The translations under genes were made by a program, and so were the position numbers. Positions 42,271-49,742 of a DNA stretch of 64,000 nt are shown in pieces. Under the pieces are notes generated by a model, which saw only the letters and a program-made list of their open reading frames with translations, searched no databases and had not been told where the DNA came from. Source of the stretch: JAKPAM01 sp047601745 (lineage in GTDB: Bacteria; Pseudomonadota; Gammaproteobacteria; Burkholderiales; Burkholderiaceae_E); NCBI GenBank assembly GCA_047601745.1, contig JASGIS010000001.1:5704001-5768000 (forward strand), in the 5' to 3' direction. Positions within the stretch are counted from its first letter, which is position 1. Every line of letters begins with the position of its first letter.

Positions 42271-44232
42271 TCACAGACCGTCGTCGCCCGGCCGGGTGAA
42301 GGCCTTCGGATCGATCTGCAGATCGGCGAAGCGGCGATAGAGCGTGGAGCGGGCCATCCCGAGCACCCTGGCGACGTCGGTCGCCTTGCGGTACTTGCGC
42401 AGCATCGCGATGATCGCTTCGCGCTCGTCGTCGGGCGTGCCCGACGGCGCAGGCGGGGGGACCGACCGCGCCGGCGCCACGCCGGGCCGCGTCGACCGCG
42501 CTTCGACGGGCAGCGGCAGGGCATCCCGGGTCAATCTGCCGCCGCCGTACAGCAAGGCGGCCTCGAGGACGTTGCGCAGTTCCCGCACGTTGCCGGGCCA
42601 GTCATGGCACGCCAGCGCGGCCAGGGCATCGGCCTCGAGAACGCCGGTCCCCAGACCGTGCTTGACGCACAAGGTCTCGACGAGCTGCCGGGCGAACAAG
42701 GCGATGTCGCAGCGCCGCTCGCGCAGCGGCTTGATCGATTTCTCGATGACCCTCAGACGGAAGTACAAATCCTGGCGAAAGCGTCCGTGCTCGACGAGGT
42801 CGGCCAGATCGCGGTGCGTGGCCGCGACGATCCGGCAGCGCGCCTGGCAGGGCTCGCTCGAACCGACCCGCAGAAAACTGCCGTCCTCCAGCACCCGCAG
42901 CAGGGCCGCCTGCATCGCCAGCGGCAATTCGCCGATCTCGTCCAGAAAAAGCGTGCCGTTCTTCACCGATTCGAAATAGCCGGCCCGGCCGCGCAGATCG
43001 GCGCCCGAGAACGCGCCGCGCACATAACCGAAGAACGTGCTCTCCATCAACTCCGCGCTGATCGCGCCGCAATTGACGGCCAGATAGGGCTCGTTCCGGC
43101 GGGGACTGCAGGCGTGCAGATGCCGGGCGAGCAGTTCCTTGCCGGTGCCGGTCTCGCCGATCAGCAGCACGTTGACGTCGGCTGCCGCCACCTTCGTCAA
43201 TTCGTCGAGCATGGCTTTCGTGTCCGGGTCGCAGGTCATGAACTGCCCGAAATGCCGGACCTGCGCCGACTCCGCGTCCGACGCGCCGCTCCGGAAACTC
43301 GCGCGCGCCGAGCCGAGCGGCCGGACGCCGGACAACTGGATGATCCGGCCGATGCGCTCGCCGGAGTGCGGGTCGGCGACATCGAAGGCGTCATGGCCCC
43401 GGTCTCGATGCAGCGACGGATGGGACCAATCCTCGGCGGCGCGGCGTCCGCTCGCCGTGGCCGTGTGCGTGAGCACCCGCCCGAAGCGGTCGACGAGCAG
43501 CAGGTCATCGTGCGGATAGCGCCGGGCGCGATCGCCGAAGGCCGACATCAGGTGACTGTGCTCGATCGCCCGGCCCAGGCTCATCCGCGCCTGGATCGAG
43601 TTGGCCAGCGACACCACGATCGCGAGCGCCTGGCCCGAATAATCGGACTCCGCCGCGGTGTAGTCGATGACGCCCAGCAGCGTGCGATTGTCGCTGTCGA
43701 AGATCGGCGCCGCCGAACACGACCACCGATGCAGACCCTCGCAGAAGTGCTCGGCCGCCAGCACGTGCACGGGCTGGCGCTTGGACAGCGCCGTGCCGGG
43801 CCCGTTGATGCCGGCCACCGCCTCTTCCCAGTGCGAGCCCTGGACGATTCCGGACAGGTCGGCAGCCCGATCCCGCACCGGTGGGGCGCCGGAAACGTGC
43901 AGGATGCAGCCGGTGGCATCCGTCAGCAGCCAGACGCCCTGCTGCGCGTCGAGAAAACGCCCGACCTCCTGGATGATGGGTTCGGAGGTCTTCAGGAAGA
44001 TCCGGTTCGTCTCGACCCGCTGCTGGAACTCGTCCTCGCTGAGCAGGCGCCCGCGCGCCATCGCGACGTCGACCCCCATCGCCTTGCAGCGCATCCACTC
44101 GTCGACCAGCAGATCGTGGTACGGAGGACGCCGCTGCTCGGCGTCCAGCAGTCCGGCGTTATAGCGCTCCCACAGGACCTTGACGGTTCGCGGATCCTTG
44201 TCGAAACCAATGTAGGGAATCGTTCCGGACAT
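42271..44232 (-). CDS. sigma-54-dependent activator, AcoR family
   Basis: A 653-residue enhancer-binding protein. An N-terminal GAF-like sensor spans about 60-230, the AAA+ domain about 340-570 and a Fis-type helix-turn-helix the last 45 residues (A-T-D-V-A-R-V-L-G-M-A-R-S-T-L-Y-R-R). Walker A G-E-T-G-T-G-K-E and Walker B F-L-D-E-I-G-E-L-P are intact. The sigma-54 contact loop reads G-A-F-S-G-A instead of G-A-F-T-G-A, a conservative change. It is transcribed towards the hydrolase/BVMO operon and is the likely ketone- or alcohol-responsive activator of that operon. Confidence 0.93.
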   Translation of the reverse strand: MSGTIPYIGFDKDPRTVKVLWERYNAGLLDAEQRRPPYHDLLVDEWMRCKAMGVDVAMARGRLLSEDEFQQRVETNRIFLKTSEPIIQEVGRFLDAQQGVWLLTDATGCILHVSGAPPVRDRAADLSGIVQGSHWEEAVAGINGPGTALSKRQPVHVLAAEHFCEGLHRWSCSAAPIFDSDNRTLLGVIDYTAAESDYSGQALAIVVSLANSIQARMSLGRAIEHSHLMSAFGDRARRYPHDDLLLVDRFGRVLTHTATASGRRAAEDWSHPSLHRDRGHDAFDVADPHSGERIGRIIQLSGVRPLGSARASFRSGASDAESAQVRHFGQFMTCDPDTKAMLDELTKVAAADVNVLLIGETGTGKELLARHLHACSPRRNEPYLAVNCGAISAELMESTFFGYVRGAFSGADLRGRAGYFESVKNGTLFLDEIGELPLAMQAALLRVLEDGSFLRVGSSEPCQARCRIVAATHRDLADLVEHGRFRQDLYFRLRVIEKSIKPLRERRCDIALFARQLVETLCVKHGLGTGVLEADALAALACHDWPGNVRELRNVLEAALLYGGGRLTRDALPLPVEARSTRPGVAPARSVPPPAPSGTPDDEREAIIAMLRKYRKATDVARVLGMARSTLYRRFADLQIDPKAFTRPGDDGL

Positions 44233-44263
44233 GATCGCCGCTCCAGTCTGTCGACGAAGAGAT

Positions 44264-44302
44264 GCTGCGCATCGACGGCGACGAACGCCGTCGATGCGCA
44301 GC
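44264..44302. terminator. 17-bp perfect stem-loop between tctC-type and acoR-type genes
   Basis: The two 17-base arms, starting GCTGCGCATC and ending GATGCGCAGC, are exact complements around the 5-base loop ACGAA. The stem lies 119 bp past the binding-protein stop (44421) and 32 bp before the activator start (44232), both genes reading leftwards. No good T-run follows (TCTCTTCG on the minus strand), so it may be a terminator of weak type or a structure in the activator's leader. Confidence 0.55.
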
Positions 44303-44420
44303 CGGATCGAATACCCGCGCGACGGTCTGCGTCACGCCGGCGCCGATCGCCATCGGGTCGATCGCCGCTTCGATGACGATCGAGATACGGCTCGCGCGCC
44401 GGCGTGCGATCAGCGCGTCA

Positions 44421-45410
44421 TCACGTCTGCCATCCGATGGGCACCACGACCATGCCCGCCCTCTCCATGACGTTGCGCAGGCGCTCGAACTCGCTCTCCA
44501 CGAACTTGGTGAACTCGTCGCCCGCCAGCACCGCCGGCGTCCAGCCGTTCTTCTCCAGCGCCGCCTGCCACGCGGGTGACTGCGTGGTGGCGATCAACGC
44601 GTCGGTCAGCGCCTTGCGTTGCGCGGGCGCGAGGTCCGCCTTGCCGAACAGGCCGCGCCAGTTGCTGATCTCGACGTCGATGCCCTGCTCCTTGAGCGTG
44701 GGAACGTCCTTGTTCCACGCCAGACGCTCGGCGCTGGTCACGGCCACGGGCTTCATCCTGCCGCTGCGGATGAACTCGTTGAACTCGCTCGTGCCGCTGC
44801 CGCCGATGGTGACCTTGCCCTCGAGGACGGCGGTCGCCGCGTCACCGCCGCCGGCCGATGCCACGTAGTTGACCCTGGCCGGGTTCACTCCCACCGCGCT
44901 CGCGATCATGGCCGCGGCGATGTGCTCGGGGGAGCCGGACGAGCCGCCGCCCCACTGCACGCTCTCCGGATCCTTCTTGAACTGCGCGATCACGTCGCCC
45001 ATGGTCTTGAACGGTGAATTGGCGGGCAGCACGAACACGTTGTATTCGGTCGTCAGGCGCATCAGCGGCGTGCCCCGCATCAGGTTGATCGGCCACCTGG
45101 AGCCGATCAGTCCGCCCAGCATCACCGCGCCCATCACCATCATCTGGGTGGCGTCGCCCTTGTCTCTGGCGATGAAAGGCCCCATGCCCAACACGCCGGC
45201 CCCGCCGCCCTTGTTGTCGTAGGTGACCGTGGCGGCCTGCTTGGCGTCGATCATCGCCTGGCCCAGAGCGCGGCCCGTCAGATCCCAGCCGCCGCCCGGG
45301 CTGGCGGGAATCAGGATCTTCAGGTTGGCGCCCGGTTGGGCCCAAGCGCCAGGTACGGCGCCGGCGGCCGCCAGCGCGGCCAAAGATTTGAGGAAGGTGG
45401 CGCGATCCAT
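44421..45410 (-). CDS. Bug/TctC-family periplasmic binding protein (orphan)
   Basis: A 329-residue extracytoplasmic binding protein of the tripartite tricarboxylate transporter family. A twin hydrophobic signal peptide (F-L-K-S-L-A-A-L-A-A-A-G-A-V-P-G-A-W-A) is followed by the mature start and the family motif P-x-S-P-G-G-G-W-D near residue 36. No TctA or TctB membrane genes are nearby, as is usual for the expanded Bug proteins of Burkholderiales. The ATG at 45410 has GGAG 8 bases upstream; a GTG one codon earlier is possible. The ligand is unknown; linkage to the activator suggests a carboxylic acid or ketone-derived solute. Confidence 0.92.
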   Translation of the reverse strand: MDRATFLKSLAALAAAGAVPGAWAQPGANLKILIPASPGGGWDLTGRALGQAMIDAKQAATVTYDNKGGGAGVLGMGPFIARDKGDATQMMVMGAVMLGGLIGSRWPINLMRGTPLMRLTTEYNVFVLPANSPFKTMGDVIAQFKKDPESVQWGGGSSGSPEHIAAAMIASAVGVNPARVNYVASAGGGDAATAVLEGKVTIGGSGTSEFNEFIRSGRMKPVAVTSAERLAWNKDVPTLKEQGIDVEISNWRGLFGKADLAPAQRKALTDALIATTQSPAWQAALEKNGWTPAVLAGDEFTKFVESEFERLRNVMERAGMVVVPIGWQT

Positions 45411-45784
45411 CACCAGTCTCCATGAATGTTGTTGTCAATTGTCCAGCGCGCACATCATCGCCGAGCCGGCAGGCTTTTACCATCCGGCCTGAGCCTGCTC
45501 AGCCTGGAAAGATATCATCTGCGGACCAATTGTCAGTTTCGTGCCGACTGCCGCGCCGACCCTAAGCGCGCATGGACGCCGGCCGTGGTCCGATCCGGGC
45601 GATCGCGCGCGGGGCGATCACGCGCCGGAATCATCGATTTTGCGGAGATCGATCGAACAGCCGATCGCTCGCTCCGCACGCTGGAACGCTATCCTTCCAT
45701 TCGAACGAGGAGGCCGCGACGGCATCGAGCCTCCGCCGACGCCGGGTCCCCTTCCCATGCAACGGCCGCGAGCGGAAGAACGCC
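45411..45784. promoter_or_regulatory. 374-bp divergent intergenic region with two CAATTGTC motifs
   Basis: No gene is recognised between the binding-protein start and the methyltransferase start. The motif CAATTGTC occurs at 45436-45443 and 45527-45534, 91 bp apart, each within an AT-richer patch; minus-strand TTGACA overlaps the first. They may be paired operator half-sites for the binding-protein gene. Open frames crossing the rest of the region show no family similarity. Confidence 0.35.
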
Positions 45785-46585
45785 ATGACCGGAACCCCGA
45801 ACACCAGAACGGCCACCGTCAACGGGCAATGGTGGGGCGCGCGATCCCGCGACTGGGCCGATATCCAGGAAGGCCAGTGCAGACCGGTCTACGAAGCCGC
45901 CTTCGTCCGGCTTGGCCTGACCCCGGGCACGCGGTATCTGGACGCCGGCTGCGGTGCCGGAATGGCGGCCAGCCTGGCGTCGCGCGCCGGGGCGGTCGTG
46001 ACCGGACTGGACGCCTCGCCGGCGCTGATCGACGTTGCCCGTCAGCGGCTTCCCGCCGCGACGTTCCAGGTCGGCGAACTGGAGGAACTGCCGTTCGACG
46101 ACGATCGATTCGACGTCGTCACCGGCTTCAATTCGTTCCAGTACGCGGGCAATCCGATCGTCGCGTTGCGAGAAGCGAAGCGGGTGACTCGTCCTGGCGG
46201 ACGCGTGCTGGTCATGACCTGGGGCGAGCCCGAAGGCATGCCGGCAGCCGCGCTGGTCGCGGCGCTTCGCCCGCTGCTGCCCCCGCCGCCGCCCGGCGCG
46301 CCCGGGCCGTTCGCGTTGTCCGGCGAATCGGCGCTGCGCGCCTTCATGACCGAATCCGGGCTCCAGCCGCTGGAGATCTTCGATGTGGAGTCCGCGTGGC
46401 AGTACGAGAACCTTCCGCTCGCGCTCAGAGGCTTGATCTCCTCCGGCGTCGCGGCACGGGCGGTCGCCCGATCCGGCGAAAGCGCGGTGAACGCCGCCCA
46501 TGCGCAAGCACTCGCGCCGTTCGTACGGGATGATGGGAGCTACGTGATTCCGGCGACGTTCCGCTGCCTGATCGGACAGGCCTGA
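45785..46585 (+). CDS. class I SAM-dependent methyltransferase (UbiE/type 11-like)
   Basis: A 266-residue soluble methyltransferase. Motif I is Y-L-D-A-G-C-G-A-G-M near residue 55, the acidic loop L-D-A-S near 80, and post-motif segments include L-P-F-D-D-D-R-F-D-V-V near 105. The N-terminal W-W-G-A-R-S-R-D-W-A-D resembles methyltransferases acting on small molecules. The ATG at 45785 fits the alignment; the frame extends upstream to 45572 with arginine-rich, non-family sequence. It converges on the MFS gene 11 bp away. Substrate unknown. Confidence 0.88.
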   Translation: MTGTPNTRTATVNGQWWGARSRDWADIQEGQCRPVYEAAFVRLGLTPGTRYLDAGCGAGMAASLASRAGAVVTGLDASPALIDVARQRLPAATFQVGELEELPFDDDRFDVVTGFNSFQYAGNPIVALREAKRVTRPGGRVLVMTWGEPEGMPAAALVAALRPLLPPPPPGAPGPFALSGESALRAFMTESGLQPLEIFDVESAWQYENLPLALRGLISSGVAARAVARSGESAVNAAHAQALAPFVRDDGSYVIPATFRCLIGQA

Positions 46586-46596
46586 TCGGGCATCCG

Positions 46597-47763
46597 CTAA
46601 GCGGCCGCCCTCCCGGACACGCCCAGCGCCGCCAGCGCCAGCCCGATGAAACCCGCCGAGACCCACGGCAGACTGGTCGTGCCGGCGCGCGGGGCGACGA
46701 CGGCGGCGACGTACGCGCCCAGCGCCATGCCGGCGTACAGGGCCGATGCATTCAACGCCAGCACCAGGCCGCTCGCGCCGGGCGCGAGTTCGACCAGGCG
46801 GCGTTGCTGCGAGGGCATGAAGACGTCGCTGGCGACCGCCCATACGATCAGCAACACGAGCGCGAGCGGATAGACGGCCGGCGTGCGCGTCCAGGCGATG
46901 AATACCGCGGCCAGGACGATCAGCGCCACGGTCAGCGCCCGGGTCGCCGGCCAGCGGACCGCGATCACCCGAGCGAGCCCGTTGCCGGCGATGCCGGCCG
47001 CGCCGAACACCAGCAGCGCGAACGACACGCCCTCGGCGCCGACGCCGAACTGCTGCTGCAGGATCGGCACGATCAGCGTGTAGGTCGCGAAGATCGCGGT
47101 CATCGTCGCCACCATGACGATCACGCCCGAAGCCGCGGCCGGATCGCGGACGATGGCCAGCAGATCGCCGACGCGGATCCGGCTGCCGCGCTGGCCGGCA
47201 TCGACGAGCCAGCCTACCAATGCCGCCACGCCGATCGTCAGCGCCGCGACCAGCACGAAGCAGGCCCGCCAGCCGAAGGTCGCCCCCAGCCAGGCCGACA
47301 ACGGCACGCCGACCACCGACGCGAGCGTCATGCCGCTGAAGACGACCGCCAGCGCATGGCCCTTGCGCTCGGCCGGCACCAGGCCCGCCCCGAGGGCCGA
47401 AGCGACCGGCCCGATGGCGGCGGCCCCCAGTCCGGTACAGATCCGCGCGGCCATCAGGCCGCCGTAGCCGTCGGCGAACGCGGTGGCCAGCGCGCCGATC
47501 GCCATCATCGCGAGCCCGCACAGGATCAGCCTGCGGCGGGGCCAGTGACCGACGAGCACTTGCAGGCCCGGCGCGCCGATCGCGAACGTGAACGCCAGCG
47601 CGGTGACCAGCGGCGCGCTGGCGTCCGGATCGACGGCCAGCGAACGCGCGATGCCGGGCAGCGTGCCGACCACGGCCAACGAGCCCGTTCCCATGATGAA
47701 GTAAGCGAGCGCGAGCACCCTCAGTGACCACGCCGGTGTCCGTGTTGATGTCCGTTCGTTCAT
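46597..47763 (-). CDS. MFS transporter (AraJ/arabinose-efflux type)
   Basis: A 388-residue inner-membrane transporter with 12 predicted hydrophobic segments. It has the DHA1-style A-P-L-V-T-A-L-A-F-T-F-A-I-G-A-P segment in helix 2 and G-H-W-P-R-R-R-L-I in the loop between helices 2 and 3. GGAGG precedes the ATG at 47763. It is divergent from the LysR gene at 47866, the usual sign of a LysR-controlled efflux pump. Substrate unknown. Confidence 0.91.
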   Translation of the reverse strand: MNERTSTRTPAWSLRVLALAYFIMGTGSLAVVGTLPGIARSLAVDPDASAPLVTALAFTFAIGAPGLQVLVGHWPRRRLILCGLAMMAIGALATAFADGYGGLMAARICTGLGAAAIGPVASALGAGLVPAERKGHALAVVFSGMTLASVVGVPLSAWLGATFGWRACFVLVAALTIGVAALVGWLVDAGQRGSRIRVGDLLAIVRDPAAASGVIVMVATMTAIFATYTLIVPILQQQFGVGAEGVSFALLVFGAAGIAGNGLARVIAVRWPATRALTVALIVLAAVFIAWTRTPAVYPLALVLLIVWAVASDVFMPSQQRRLVELAPGASGLVLALNASALYAGMALGAYVAAVVAPRAGTTSLPWVSAGFIGLALAALGVSGRAAA

Positions 47764-47830
47764 CGGAAGCCTCCGTTTAAGGCAAAGGGATCTGGCTTCA
47801 CTGTGCGCGCGGCGATGGCATACTTGAAAT

Positions 47831-47845
47831 CGATATCTCGTATCG
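47831..47845. promoter_or_regulatory. LysR-type box between divergent MFS and LysR genes
   Basis: CGATA-TCTCG-TATCG is a short inverted repeat in T-N11-A style, located in the 102-bp divergent region 20 bp before the LysR start. It is the expected position for LysR binding that represses its own gene and activates the MFS gene. The match is short, so the call is tentative. Confidence 0.5.
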
Positions 47846-47865
47846 GAGGTATCCAGCAGGATGAT

Positions 47866-48807
47866 ATGGCTTCGCTGAACGGCATCGATCTGAATCTGCT
47901 GCGCGCGCTCGACGTCCTGATCGAGGAATCGAACGTGACCCGCGCCGCCGATCGGCTGGGGATCTCGCAGCCGGGACTGTCGGCGCAGTTGTCCCGCCTG
48001 CGCGCGCTGTTCGGTGATCCGCTGCTGGTGCCCGCCGAGAACGGCCGAGGCATGGTGGCCACGCAACGCGCGCGCGAACTGCAGGCGCCGCTGAGGGCGA
48101 GCCTGCAGGATCTGGCCGCCCTGGTCCGCACGCCGCCGCATTTCGATCCGCGGACCGATGCGCGCAGCTTCGCGATCGGCACCGCCGACAATGCCGCGGC
48201 GACGCTCGGAATCGGCCTGATCGAACGCCTGCGCCAACACGCCGGCGCCGGTGTCCGGGTCGCGTTCCAGCGCAGCGGCCCCGATGCGGCCGCCCGGCTC
48301 GAGCACGGCGACATCGACCTGCTGATCGCCTCCGACCGGGCGTTGCCCGAGGCGATGAAGGCCCGCAAGCTGCTCGACGAGAGCTATTTGATGGTCCAGC
48401 GCCGCCGCCATCCGCGCGGTCGCGGGCGCCTGGATCTCGACGCCTATTGCGCGCTCGAGCACGTGCTGGTCTCGACCAGCGGCGGCAGCTTCCACGGCTT
48501 CATCGATGAGCAGCTCGAAGCGCTGGGCAGGCGGCGCCGGGTCGCCGTGTCGGTGCACCAGTTCATGATGGCGCCGGCGATCGTCGAAGCGACCGATCTG
48601 GTCTCGACGCTGCCCGCGCGCTTCGCCAGACGTTACGCCGACCGGCTCGACCTGTTCGAGCTGCCGTTCGCGGTGCAGGGCTTCAACCTGTACGCGGCCT
48701 GGCACCCTCGTGCCCACGGCGACCCCGCACTGCGCTGGCTGCGCGAGCAGCTGGCGGCGCTCGCCGGGCAAGGCGGTCGCCGCAGCCCTCGGCGCCCGGT
48801 CGGGTGA
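47866..48807 (+). CDS. LysR-family transcriptional regulator
   Basis: A 313-residue regulator. The N-terminal winged helix starts I-D-L-N-L-L-R-A-L-D-V-L and contains T-R-A-A-D-R-L-G-I-S-Q-P-G-L-S; the substrate-binding domain from about residue 90 has D-A-R-S-F-A-I-G-T and D-I-D-L-L-I-A. This resembles the NodD/PcpR-like branch. AGGA lies 5 bases before the ATG at 47866; the longer frame from 47803 would cover the putative LysR box. It most likely controls the divergent MFS gene. Confidence 0.93.
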   Translation: MASLNGIDLNLLRALDVLIEESNVTRAADRLGISQPGLSAQLSRLRALFGDPLLVPAENGRGMVATQRARELQAPLRASLQDLAALVRTPPHFDPRTDARSFAIGTADNAAATLGIGLIERLRQHAGAGVRVAFQRSGPDAAARLEHGDIDLLIASDRALPEAMKARKLLDESYLMVQRRRHPRGRGRLDLDAYCALEHVLVSTSGGSFHGFIDEQLEALGRRRRVAVSVHQFMMAPAIVEATDLVSTLPARFARRYADRLDLFELPFAVQGFNLYAAWHPRAHGDPALRWLREQLAALAGQGGRRSPRRPVG

Positions 48808-48853
48808 CGCCGGGCCGCGGCGAATCGCAGCGGCCCGTCATGGCCGCCGGCCC

Positions 48854-49609
48854 TTACTCCTCGTCCGCCGTCCGCACCGGCGAGCCCGGTCTCGGAACCA
48901 GCATGCCGACCCGTTCGCGATACTCGCGATAGCGCTCGCCGAACTGCCGCAGCAGATCCCTTTCTTCGAACGCGATGCCGATCAGGATATAAGCGCTGAA
49001 ACCCAGCGCGAACAGCAGCCGACCGGCCGTCATGACCGGCACCGACCAGAACGTCAGCATCAGGCCCGCGTACAGCGGATGCCGTACGCAGCGGTAGAGC
49101 CCCGGCGTCCTGAACCGGGCTTCGGGCGGATCACGATGCTTGAGGCGGGCGAGCACCTGCCGCAGCCCGAACAATTCATAATGGTCGATAAGGAAAGTGC
49201 TGACCAGCGCCAACGACCAACCGAGTCCGTACAGGCTCCATAGCAGCGCGACGCCGACACCCTGCTCGACCCGCCAGACGACCGGTTCGGTGATCGGCAC
49301 CCAGAACACGAACATCAGCGCGAGGACGACGCTGGTGGCCAGCCCGAAGGTGCTGCGCTCCAGCGCGGGCGGCACGACCCGGGTCCACCAGCGTTTGAAA
49401 CCCTGTCGGGCCATGACGCTGTGCTGGATGCCGAACAGGGCCAGCAGCAGCAGATCGGTGGCGACGGCCTGCGGCCAGGGGGCGCCGGGGCCGACATCGA
49501 CAGACCGGGAGACGAACAGATTGCCGCTGAAGCCGACCAGATACAGCAGGGCGAGCTGGCTCGCCATATAAGCGCAGACGCCGTAGAGAAGCGATGGAAA
49601 CGCGCGCAT
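48854..49609 (-). CDS. MddA/isoprenylcysteine-type membrane methyltransferase
   Basis: A 251-residue membrane protein with about six hydrophobic segments. The C-terminal signature L-Y-R-C-V-R-H-P-L-Y-A-G-L-M-L-T-F-W near residue 170 followed by R-D-L-L-R-Q-F-G-E-R-Y-R-E-Y near 225 is the ICMT/NnrU-like SAM-binding pattern; the remainder resembles methanethiol S-methyltransferase MddA, which makes dimethyl sulfide. Assignment to MddA needs alignment; the fold call is firm. It is divergent from the BTAD-hydrolase gene at 49743. Confidence 0.78.
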   Translation of the reverse strand: MRAFPSLLYGVCAYMASQLALLYLVGFSGNLFVSRSVDVGPGAPWPQAVATDLLLLALFGIQHSVMARQGFKRWWTRVVPPALERSTFGLATSVVLALMFVFWVPITEPVVWRVEQGVGVALLWSLYGLGWSLALVSTFLIDHYELFGLRQVLARLKHRDPPEARFRTPGLYRCVRHPLYAGLMLTFWSVPVMTAGRLLFALGFSAYILIGIAFEERDLLRQFGERYREYRERVGMLVPRPGSPVRTADEE

Positions 49610-49742
49610 GGGAAACTCCTTGTACGAATCCGGGACACGTCCAACGATAGACGGCGGGCGTCCCTTGAACGTCGCTTCGGCGTCCGACCAGCGCTGCTAA
49701 GGCCTCGCCGACCGATCATCTCCACCCGCCGCAGGTGCCCTG

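Noticed and set aside
41947..44376. 809-residue plus-strand open frame
   Set aside because: Antisense to the AcoR-type activator, whose AAA+ motifs are clear on the other strand.
45689..47731. 680-residue minus-strand open frame
   Set aside because: An out-of-frame shadow across the methyltransferase and MFS genes; arginine- and glycine-rich without domain signal.
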